Part shown: positions 48,162-58,400 of the stretch, one piece after another
Layout of the letters: each line of letters begins with the position of its first letter
How positions within the stretch are numbered: position 1 is the first letter of the stretch
Assembly (NCBI GenBank): GCA_946800325.1
Contig: OX326957.1
Location: 50,566,807-50,630,806 of the forward strand
Origin: Luzula sylvatica
Lineage: Eukaryota > Streptophyta > Magnoliopsida > Poales > Juncaceae
DNA length: 64,000 nucleotides
Reading direction: 5' to 3'
Notes under the pieces: generated by a model
Database searches by the model: none
What the model was told of the DNA's origin: nothing
The model's input: the letters and a program-made list of their open reading frames with translations, nothing else
Position numbers and translations under genes: made by a program

Positions 48162-49545
48162 GGGCATGTTTGGTTGACCGATTTTGAAACTACTAAAGAA
48201 GTTGAGACTACAACGATCCCAACTCCAGCAGTGCAATTTGTTTTTTTGGTGTTTGGATGAAAAGAAGATGAAATTGCCGCAGTCACAACTTTTGTGTTTG
48301 GATTAAGAAAATTGATACTCGATCTCAATAAGTCTAGATTATAGTCATATATCATCTTATGATTTGAAATTAGACTAAGAATGAAGAATGATCAAACTAG
48401 CTAATTAAACATATATCATCTTACTTGATCTCAAGTCTAGTTTACTTGAGAAAATCATATTTTTTCATTCAAGTCCTGAGAAACTAAGAAATATGTTGAA
48501 ATCTACATAACAATTAGGAGATTACATTTATTTGTACGCACAATCTAAACATAAATTAATTCACCGGTTGGAAAAGACACACCCCAATATTTACGATACT
48601 TAAATCAGAGCCTTGTTTAATTAAACAATTCCAAAATTAAGCATGTCAAGCCTTGTTTCAAAGAAATTACAAACATTTTCCTGTATTTGTACTTAAATCA
48701 GAGCTAGAAATTCAAGCAAACTAAATATACTTCATTCCTAGAACATTCTAGACAAAACGTAAATTTCAGGCAAAGAGAAGGACAATACTTTTCATTTTGA
48801 GACAAATTCGAAAATGCTAGTCGAAAAACCAACATGAATTTGAAACAATTAAACAAAAAGAAATGTTTAAGAGAATAATTTCCATATTTGTAGAAAAGAA
48901 TGTGTGTATTCTTTGAAAATTGAGAGAGATTGAATCTACACGGAATCAAAGAACAACAAAATCCCAAAAATTATCACTCTCAGAATTGAGCTTGATTTCA
49001 GGACCGGAGAGACAAGTTAAGTGTCCCAAAAACTTAGTATGATTTCACAAGAGGCCAAACATGGTAGTGAGAGACAAATTAAAGTATCGACCAGTGAGAA
49101 AGTGAGAGACACTGTGGTGAGTGAGCTCCAACTGCAGCCTTGCTCTGGCTGAGAGCTGTCCTCACAAATAGAAGAGAGAGAGATAGAGAGAGCATATCTT
49201 GTTAGATCTAGGTTTTTCTGGAGGGATTGTTTGATCAAGTTTGATTTGTGGACTTGTTTGACAAAAAAAGAAATGAGGGATTTAGAAGGAAAAAAATTAT
49301 CCGATAGATGCGAAGGAGAAAAGAGATGGGGTGTGACCGTTTCAGTGCCTTCCCGCCAATGCTTTATTTCGTGTGATTGCAACCCTTGCAGATTTGAGCA
49401 GGTTAAGATCTGCAGTAATGAGAGCCTTTAAAGTAATAGTAATTGCAAAAATTTGATGAAACGCACTGAACCAAACAATGGGAATAGAGGAACTACAGCA
49501 AATACATCTACTAACTACCCTATCTACCGAGCTCCAAACAAGCCC
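48162..49545. mobile_element. TIR DNA element nested in LINE copy 2
   Basis: Ends GGGCATGTTTGGTTGACCG and, reverse-complemented from the right, GGGCTTGTTTGGAGCTCGG. Removing it rejoins the LINE reading frame as SELQ followed by YIWKIKV, which confirms the borders within a base or two. 1384 bp, no transposase. The terminal motif resembles that of the 5844-7151 element. Target duplication not resolved. Confidence 0.82.
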
Positions 49546-50471
49546 TGAAGCTCACTAGTAATATATACTCCATTTATTAATAATTTGTATGTGTTTTTAC
49601 AGGTGAATTTATTATCTTTGCTCCATTTCCAATGAAATACATCTTTTTGCATTTGGTGAAGCAAAGTGGAATTGCATAATTGCTCCAATTGAGTTAATTG
49701 ATCATTGGCTATCCTTGATATAGGTACATTTATTCCTAAAACTTGATATAAATTTGTTTCATTTATTTTATTAATAAAGTAGGCCAATGTTCCATCCTTA
49801 TTTTCTGTGTAAGAATATAGTTGAGCATATTTTTCTGCAATATTTAATCCACACCATCTTCCTTTCCAAAAATTAGTTCTTGTCCCATTTCCAATAATAA
49901 TGTTTAAACTATGATTAAAAAAATCCATATTTTTTAATACATCATTCCAAAAATAAGAATTTGTATTCTTGTTTATATAATCTAAATCACTGTTTTCATG
50001 AATTTGTTCCACTAATTCAAACCAATTTAATCTACCTTCTGAATTATAGAATAACCAAAGCCATTTTATTAATAAAACATTATTAAATATTTCCAAATTT
50101 AAAATTCCCATACCACCCTTTTCTTTGGGTTGACAAATTTTTTCCCAGTCAATTAAATTATATCCAGTATTTTTAGACCCTTTCCATAAGAAATTTTTTC
50201 TAACTTTGTCTATTTCTTTGTAGACCCATTTTGGAAATTTAAATACATTAAAATAATATATTGGCATAGATGTTATCACTGAATTAATTAACACTAATGT
50301 TCCTGCTCTACTAATCATTTCTCCTTTCCATCCTTGTAATTTATTAGTGATTTTTTCAATTATTTCCATATGGTCAAGTTTTGAGGGTTTTTTGTAATGT
50401 AAGGGCAGTCCTAAATATTTTAAAGGGAATTTGTCTTTGTTACAATTTAATTCTCTAGATAGCTCTATCAT
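49546..50471 (-). pseudogene. LINE reverse transcriptase fragment
   Basis: About 308 residues with the conserved blocks FPLKYLGLPLHYKK, RAGTLVLINSVITSMP, PKWVYKEIDKVRKNFLWKG, KEKGGMGILNLE and GNGTRTNFWKGRW, characteristic of the RT C-terminal/thumb region of plant L1-type LINEs. The catalytic FADD region and endonuclease are missing (5' truncation). The frame is open until the nested DNA element and would continue beyond it at about 48161. Confidence 0.9.
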
Positions 50472-50532
50472 TTTTTCATCCAGAACAATTTAATTCTCTA
50501 GATAGTCCTAAATATTTCGATGAATACTATTT

Positions 50533-52128
50533 AATATGTTTGTTGTGTGTTTTTGTTTGCAGATAAGTAGGAAGTAAAATGAGTATGTTTATTTTATCTC
50601 TAATTTATATCTCTATTTTATATCTAGACTAGTTATGGAGCTTTGATATATTCTGGAGACGTACTTTCAAATTTTCAAGAACAAGTAGTGAACAAAAAAG
50701 ATGTGAATTTCAGCATATGAGAACCAATAAAATGTGAACTTTTCTAGAACAAATAGCGTGATATATGAGGTTGTATTACATGAGTTATGAAATAAAGAGT
50801 TGTTAAATATTCGTTATTTCATCGGAGCGTTTTTTCGAGAAACACAGCCCTAATGTGTAATAATACACAAAAGTATTTGATGAATGTATATAAGATATTT
50901 GAGGAAACCAAAATCAAACAATTAAACCGACTCGATCTTGCCTCGATAACTCAGTTTATTCGAAATCATGACTCACGGACTCTAATTTTTTCGGAGGGAT
51001 ATGGTACTATTTTACGGATGCGAGGATATTGGATATCCTTCGAGCCTCAAGGCTTCGATGTTAGCGGGGTATACCATTCATGGTTGTATTATTAGTACGA
51101 GTCGATATATTCTTGTTAGAGACTATGAAAGATTATGTAAATGAGGTTGTATTATAATAGCAATGTTTTAAATATCACTAATATCGAGTGTTAGGTCGAT
51201 TTCATATCGCTAATCGGTGTCCGTCCATTATGATATGATCTATATCGATTGAGTAAATCGGTCGACCGACATATGAACCGATATGTGTCGATATATGAAT
51301 CAATATGGACCGATATGAATTGTTATGGACCGGTTTGAACGGATTAATTTGAATTTGAATTACGGTTTGTTTCCATATTTAATTTTGGTCCATCCATTAT
51401 TATAATTTATTGTATTATTTGTAAATTTATGTTATAGTTTTGAATGTATTTTTAATTCAACACTTATATAGTTATATATCATACAGCACTACTAGATTAG
51501 TGGGGGGAGTTTAAAGAGATTGAGACTTTACATTAGTGCTCTGATTCATGCACTGATACGTGTCACAATAACAATATAAATCTATAGAGTAAAGTAATGA
51601 TACCAATTTGATGATGTGAACATAATTTAATTTTTTAAATTAAAACATGAATAAATAATATAACATTTTAAATTTATGATTTAATTATTTTAATATATAA
51701 TTGAACATTTAATTAAAATTTTAAATCATAAGTTAAAATATTAAATTATATTGATGACTTAATGTCATCACGTATTTTGGAGAAAATGTGAAGTTAAATC
51801 CAACGTTTTCCAAATCCATAAAACTATGCATCTAATCTTATGGGACCTACAATCTAGTACTTCTTTAATCATATATTATGTTTATGTCTCTACTTATTCA
51901 ACTTATACATCATAATTTCTATAATGGGGATCACTTTTAACGAAAAGGGTTATATTGCATATGTATATCTTCTTTGAGTAAATAGTAGCAGGCATGATTT
52001 CCTCACCAATGATGACAGTGACGGATCTTACCCGTATCAACAGAGGGAGAGAGATAGTCTAGGAGGCTATCTAAATTTTTTTTTGAGACAATAATACATA
52101 AATTTTTAATTTTATCGTAAAATACAAT

Positions 52129-52167
<39 letters not shown>
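50533..52167. other. Intergenic: RH28 flank repeat, CGATAT-rich segment, (TA)n
   Basis: 50563-51000 continues the homology to the helicase 3' flank copies (43478-43930). 51170-51340 is rich in the motif CGATAT and relatives (ATATCGAT, CCGATATG). 52130-52167 is a (TA)n tract. No gene or RNA was recognised. Confidence 0.6.
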
Positions 52168-52169
<2 letters not shown>

Positions 52170-52408
52170 GGAGTTCTATCATACACACTTTTACAAGGGT
52201 ATTTTGGGTATTTTGGGTATTAATTATATTTGTAAAAGGGTGTATCATAAAATTTATTTTTTATGGAGATTTTTGTTTAAATGAACAACAAAAAATTCCA
52301 ATTTAGTTAAACATTAATTGATAAATATATTTGATATCTTACCTTAAATATTCATAAATGGATAATTACTCCAAATATCCTTGAAAATGGGTGTATGATA
52401 GAACCCCC
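52168..52408. mobile_element. 241 bp MITE in a TA tract
   Basis: Inverted ends GGGGAGTTCTATCATACAC and, reverse-complemented from the right, GGGGGTTCTATCATACAC. It sits between (TA)n runs on both sides, consistent with a TA target. The ends and TA flanks suggest a mariner-like MITE, but the microsatellite hides the target duplication. Confidence 0.85.
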
Positions 52409-52428
52409 ATATATATATATGTATATAC

Positions 52429-52613
52429 CAGTGATTTAAATTGCGGCGCAATTGCGCCGCCATAGCGCAAATCGCAATAAATATTTCTAAAACGCAATAC
52501 CGCAACCAACTAAATAGCGCCGCAATATTGCCGCAATATCGCGCAATATAGGTGATCATATGTAAATTACAGTCCAAACGCAATGGACCGTTATATCGCA
52601 ATTTAAAACATTG
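52429..52613. mobile_element. 185 bp hAT-like MITE
   Basis: Ends CAGTGATTTAAATTGCG and, reverse-complemented from the right, CAATGTTTTAAATTGCG. Flanks GTATATAC (52421-52428) and ATATATAC (52614-52621) match at 7 of 8 positions, fitting an 8 bp hAT duplication. The interior contains palindromes built from TTGCGGCGCAATTGCGCCGC. It lies only 20 bp from the preceding MITE. Confidence 0.83.
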
Positions 52614-52621
52614 ATATATAC

Positions 52622-53014
52622 TGTCCCGCTAAAATATGAAAGGGTTGCGACCTCTTCTAATCTCTTAATAAATTCGTCACTCGTCACCGAGCATAATCGA
52701 ATTGGACTCGTTCATAAATTTTCCTATTGGTAATCCTGTGGCTTTGACAGGTAAACTAGTACACACACTCCTTTCTACCTAGATAAGACATCATTACACA
52801 TTTGTGCTTTCAAGCAGCAACTACGAACACGTGTGCCGTTTTATACAGTAGATTTGATACCTGTTTTCTTTTTCAATAATTGATTAACATTAACCTCCAA
52901 CTTAATGGCATTTCAGACCCACACATAATCATTCACTCGATTATAAAATAGAGGCTTTTCACTCATATCTGAGAACACACATCTTGGTTCGTCTTAGAAA
53001 CTATCTCAAAGATC
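52622..53014 (+). other. Upstream region of the amino acid permease gene
   Basis: About 390 bp without repeats. ATTATAAAATAG at about 52941 is a plausible TATA box, 70 bp upstream of the start codon, so the 5' UTR would be short. No other site is claimed. Confidence 0.5.
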
Positions 53015-55158
53015 ATGTTGCCTAGAAGCCGAACACTCCCTCCTAGGATTCACGACAGTATCGTAAGTTCAAAAGTTTAAATCATTATTGATTATTTAGC
53101 TCAACAAGCTAATAAATTAATAATTTATTTCTGATTTACGCGTAGAATGATGAGAGTCGAGACATGAGGACATATTTTCAAGTCGAAAGCCGGTCTAAAA
53201 ACATTAAGGTAGAAGTACGGGAGGCATCCATGCCTCCTGGCTCGAAGTGTTTCGATGATGATGCTCGCCTTAAACGAACAGGTAGCTAAATGAGTACATA
53301 AAAGTCCAAAACAAAAACTTCTCTGATAAATAATATGCATGATCGAGAAATTAATGCGTTGGTATTTTTTATAGGAAATGTTTTGACAGCGAGTTCGCAC
53401 ATAATAACAGCAGTGATAGGCTCGGGTGTGTTATCTCTCGCATGGGCAATAGGACAATTAGGATGGATTGCTGGTCCAGGTGTCATGATTCTATTCGCCG
53501 TTGTAATTTACTACACCTCCAGTCTTCTCTCTGATTGTTACAGAACTGGCGATCCCGTTACGGGAAGAAGAAACTATACTTATATGGATGCTGTAAGATG
53601 CAACTTAGGTAATTGATATCTTAATTATATTATATTTATTATTATTATTATCATAAACTAGGTAAGTTATGGGCATCAATTTTCTTTTCTCTCTTTTGTT
53701 GAAGGTGGTTTTAAGGTTAAGGTTTGTGGGGCAATACAGTATATAAATCTCTTCGGTGTGGCCATAGGGTACACAATTGCAGCTTCCATCAGCATGATGT
53801 ATGCACAACTCATTACTGAATTGAATACTACATGGAACTAAACTGAAATCTTGTTCTTCATTATCTGTTTATTTCTCAGGGCGATACAGAGATCGAATTG
53901 CTTTCACGCTACAAAAGACGAAGGCCCATGTCCCGTTTCAAGCAATTCGTTCATGATCATGTTTGGGGTAGTGGAGATAATCTTTTCTCAAATTCCAGAT
54001 TTCGATCAAGTATGGTGGCTCTCGATTGTTGCTGCGGTTATGTCCTTCACGTACTCGACAATCGGCCTAAGCTTAGGCATCGCCGAAACCGCAAGTACGT
54101 ACCCAATTTTAAAGCATGTTCGAGAAATGGTATATATTTAAACGGTCATCTAATTTCGTTTTAATTTTAATTTGTTTTTCTAATAGAGAACAAGGGATTC
54201 CGTGGTAGATTGATGGGCATCGGTATAGGGACGATGACAAAATCAGGACCCGTGACCGCCACACAAAAGATTTGGAGGAACTTATCCGCTCTTGGAGACA
54301 TTGCATTCGCCTACTCTTACTCGATTATCCTTATCGAAATTCAGGTACGCGTAAATATCTCTAAGCGAGACTACAACATCATTAAATCTCCATAATATAC
54401 ATAGTACACATTTTTTTCATGAATGTCATAGGATACACTAAAATCTCCACCAGCCGAGAACAAAACCATGAAAAAGGCGACATTGCTGAGCATCGTAGTG
54501 ACGACTACATTTTATCTCCTTTGTGGGTGCATGGGTTATGCGGCATTTGGTGACAACGTGCCTACAAATCTACTAACAGGTTTTGGGTTCTACAACCCGT
54601 ACTGGCTCCTCGATATAGCCAACTTCGCTATTGTCGTGCATCTTATCGGAGCTTACCAAGTATATATACATCCATCCTTCATAATTCACTAACTCATAAA
54701 TATGTATAATTCGACAAACTAATAAATGTCGCATAATACAGGTGTACTGCCAGCCTTTGTTTGCTTTTGTGGAGAAATCGGCGACGCAGAAATGGCCGAT
54801 CATAACTCACGAGTACGAGATTCCTTTGTCTCGCTTAGGCACCTACAAACTAAATCTTTTCCGCTTAATTTGGCGAACTATTTTCGTCATCATCTCCACC
54901 ATTATATCCATGTTGATGCCTTTCTTCAACGACGTGGTTGGAATTCTCGGTGCATTCGGGTTTTGGCCCCTCACCGTTTATTTCCCTATCGAGATGTACA
55001 TCGCACAAAAGAAGATACGTAAATGGTCAAGCAGATGGATTGCATTACAAACTCTCAGTTTAGCGTGCCTCGTCGTTTCTATCGGCGCGGCTTGTGGATC
55101 TATTGCAGGAGTGGTGTTAGAACTCAAATCATATAAACCTTTCAAATCTACATATTAA
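53015..55158 (+). CDS. Amino acid permease (AAP family, AAAP superfamily)
   Basis: Eight exons: 53015-53062, 53146-53281, 53375-53608, 53705-53798, 53880-54094, 54187-54344, 54432-54659, 54742-55158; 509 codons, in frame. It is a plasma-membrane proton/amino-acid symporter type. After a hydrophilic N-terminus of about 60 residues comes the hallmark ASSHIITAVIGSGVLSLAWA with AIGQLGW, then YTSSLLSDCYR, YTIAASISM, RSNCFH, SIVAAVMSFTYS, GLSLGIAET, FAYSYSIILIEIQ, TTTFYLLCGCMGYAAFGD and WRTIFVIISTIISMLMPFFND. This gives about 11 membrane spans. Slightly longer than the usual 475-495 residues because of the N-terminus. Transport specificity cannot be read from the sequence. It is followed 315 bp downstream by the kinesin gene on the same strand. 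Confidence 0.93.
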
Positions 55159-55363
55159 ATGGTAGCATGTATTATATAGTTCTGTATAACATGAACTAAT
55201 GTTGATCATGGCTCTTTGGAGTTTGGTGTTGTGATATTTAGTTATTTACTTGGTTATTAGTAATTGGGAATTTGAAATCCGGTGTATGTTGTAATTCGGG
55301 ATTATGAAACTCGTCTTTGGTGAAAAACGGAATTGAATTCCCGGTTTTCCGGTCAGAGAACTT

Positions 55364-55371
55364 TTTCCCGC
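55364..55371 (+). promoter_or_regulatory. E2F-type site upstream of the kinesin gene
   Basis: TTTCCCGC, the E2F binding consensus, lies 103 bp before the kinesin start codon in the 315 bp gap after the permease stop. E2F sites drive cell-cycle expression in plants, which would suit a mitotic kinesin. Prediction only. Confidence 0.5.
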
Positions 55372-55473
55372 CCAGCGGAAGCTCAAATCATAAGACGACA
55401 AAGAAAGCAAAAACCAGAAGTCTCCATAGATTAGATTTTGAAATACTCTCTCACTACATTGTTTTAGTCCATA

Positions 55474-58400
55474 ATGGAAGAGTCCAGTTCACCTCCGCCG
55501 GTGCCGGTACCGCCGTCGACGCTTCGCCGTAACCCTCCTCGCCGAGCGCGACACACTCCTTTCGTTCCATCCTCTCTCACCCGCTTCAACTCCGGCACGA
55601 CGGTCGCTGCCATTGCTGCTACCATCAGTCCTTTCTCTCTGGATGATGAACCGGAAACCTTACCACCTCCTCCTCCTCCTCCTCCTCCCGTTCCCTCTAT
55701 TCCCTTCTCCAAGTCGTCGGATTCCAACTCCATCCCCGCTAATCTGAATGTGTTCTTGCGGATCCGTCCTTTAGAGATCAAGAGCCAGCCGCGGTCTCGT
55801 GCTGCCGCGAAAAATCTTAAATCTAGAACAAGAGCGAAAGGATCCCCTCAGAACGCGAAAAAGAAGCAGGATGAAGTGTGTTTGGTTGTGAGTGGACCTG
55901 GATCCGTCACGCTAACCATCCCTAAATCCAAATTAATTGATTCCAAGAGAGGAACTAAAAACGAGGTTTATGATGGATTTGCATACGTTTTCCCTCCTGA
56001 ATCTCAACAGGTTACTACATCTTCTCCAAATCTCAGTCGTTCAGTCTTTTTCAGCATTTCTTGATTTTTTTTTGAGGTTTTTGTTATTCAGTAACAAACA
56101 ATCTACTCAAGCACGATTTTGTTTCATGCTTCTAACTCAGTTTTCTTTGTGAATGGAGTAGATTCAGGTATTTGAAAAGGTAATGAGTCCGTTAGTGACT
56201 GATTTCTTCGCTGGAAAAAGTGCTCTTCTAATAGCCACGGGTCCAACTGGTTCTGGCAAAACACACACCATGTACGGCTCTGCTAGAGATCCAGGTTTGG
56301 TACCTCTCACACTGAAGAAGATCTTCTGTTCAAATGGAGAAGAAAACCCTAAGCAACAACGGTGAATTACTAAATTCGTGTTTCTTACATAATTTCCTTA
56401 ATTTCATAATCATTTAGAGCTTTTGATTGAATAATTTTGTTTAATCTTGCAGGTCATTTTGCTTGGCAATGGTCGAAATATACTCCACTAATGGAAAAGG
56501 AGAGAAAATGATCGATCTCTTATCCTCAGGAACCGAACTATCTCTCGTTCAGTCTACAATCAAAGGTCTCGAGGAGGTAATATATCAAATATAACCTTTT
56601 ATTTGTACCAAATTACAAGATAATTTCTCTAATTTAATCGATTTTATTTTTCAAGATACCAATTTCAAGTATCAAAGAAGCGGAACGTTTAGTTGCAATA
56701 GGCATGTCAAAACGGAGTACTGCTGCTACAGATGCCAATAGCCAATCTAGGTTTTATAAAATTAGATAAAATAATTAATTACTTTGTTAATTAATTATTA
56801 ATTTTTCTAATTCGCCCCTTGTTTATTTTATATAGTCGTTCACAGTGTATAATCACAATAAGGTCGCAAGATATTACCTACAATGGAAATGGTGCTTCGA
56901 TTGGCAATGGTGTTCTTATGATAGCAGATTTAGCTGGAGCTGAGAGAGAGAGGAAAACTGGCAATATGGTATTATTTTATTTTTGTATATATTTGCATAG
57001 TTTTAAGAATTTGAATCGGTACAATATTGTATTTATTGTGTTTTTTTTAGGGTTCGAGATTGGGGGAGAGCAATTTTATCAACAATACCTCTATGGTTTT
57101 TGGTAATTGTTTGCGAGTAAGTATATTCAAATCTTTTTGAGATTTTTTTGTTTGTTTGTTTTACTAAAACAATATTTATTTTTATTTTATTTTAGTCTTT
57201 GTTGGACCATCAAAAGAACCCTAAAAAGAAATTGGAGAAGCACTACAAGAACTCACTGGTATATAATTCTAATAATATTATAGTGCATGTAATTATATGA
57301 ATGCATTTTTATGGATCTTATTTATTTGATTTACTTCTTAGTTGACAAGGTACCTAAAAGACTATCTCGAAGGGAAGAAAAAAATGACTTTGGTACGCAG
57401 TTATATATTTTTTACTATATATAATATTTAATTATTATATAAAAGGTGTGCATAATTTTGAATTTTGTGTAGATTTTGACTGTGAAACCTGGAGAAGAAG
57501 ATTATACAGATACTTCGTTTGTTTTAAGACAAGCATCTCCTTATATGAAAATAAAGTAACGAGTTTAATCAAGATTTTATTATCTTCATTAATTTATTTT
57601 CATTTTAAACCATAAATTATTCTTTTTCTCTTTTTTATTTTTTAAATTAGGTATACTAATGTAGAGGAAGTTAATGCACCCCCCGTGCAAAAGAGAAGTA
57701 ATAATAATGTCTCTGTTGTTCCCCAAGAGAATAATAAGAAGAGAAGAAAGGTAATTAATTTCGAAACTTTTTTTTCTAATATTTTTGTTAATTGTATCTT
57801 TAATCACATCGAAAATTCTCTTCTTTATAATCATTTATTGAGTCTTCTTTTTTCTTTTAAGGTTGAAGTGCGTGTCTCTGCAGATTCAGTTAAGACTGAC
57901 GGGAAGATATCTGAGAAAGGTTTAAATACTTCTTTATAACTCAAGAGTTACATTTTGATGATATTTTTTATTTATGTAATTTCAGTTGATTCTGACAAGA
58001 TTGAAATGATTGAGAAAACACTTGTTTCAAGTGATTCTTTCAATGATCTTAGTATTGAGTTGGAAAAAACAAGGCGAAACGAAGAAATGATGACGAACTT
58101 TGCAAAAGCCTTTTGGAAATGTCTAAAACAATACAAGACCAAACTTTCGGTAATTATCATGATATTCTTTTTTGATTTTTCAATTATTATTTTAGTTTTT
58201 CTAACTGCATTTCTTCTTCTTTTTTGTGTTGAAATGTTAAAAGAAATCTGAAGAGGAATCGAAAATTTTAAGAGAAATTATCATAGAAAAGAACAGTGAA
58301 ATCATAGAGCTTAATGAAGAGTTGAATAAACTCAGATCTGTTCTCTCTTGCCAAGTAAGTCAAAGCAACACTGTATTTTTCTTTTTATTCTCTAGTATTC

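Larger units (their letters stand above)
46598..50515 (-). mobile_element. 5'-truncated LINE, copy 2, with nested insertion
   Basis: Flanked by a 17 bp duplication TTCGATGAATACTATTT (46581-46597 and 50516-50532). Its left edge is a T run (poly(A) of the minus strand). From right to left it encodes the C-terminal part of a non-LTR reverse transcriptase, is interrupted by a DNA element (48162-49545), and resumes with a zinc-binding RT-associated region (IWKIKVPNK, DNLMKRGWNFPNR, PLCHLAEE) at about 48150-47950. A tail of 1.3 kb follows with an unrecognised frame (47568-47149) and a 137 bp tandem repeat. Confidence 0.88.
46118..50575 (+). pseudogene. RH28-type helicase C-terminal pseudogene copy 2, split by a LINE
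   Basis: Exon remains at 46118-46178 (Asp-rich end, its donor mutated from GT to CT) and 46250-46551 (KKTAQSIV..., PTQRKEEIQDLFESDMNESKQAK). The last intron starts at 46552 and its acceptor lies at about 50562, because the 3.9 kb LINE 46598-50515 sits inside that intron. The last exon is degenerate. Homologous to 43040-43477. Confidence 0.82.

Noticed and set aside
48131..49431. Short frames inside the nested DNA element
   Set aside because: No transposase motifs; most are broken or overlap AT-rich stretches.
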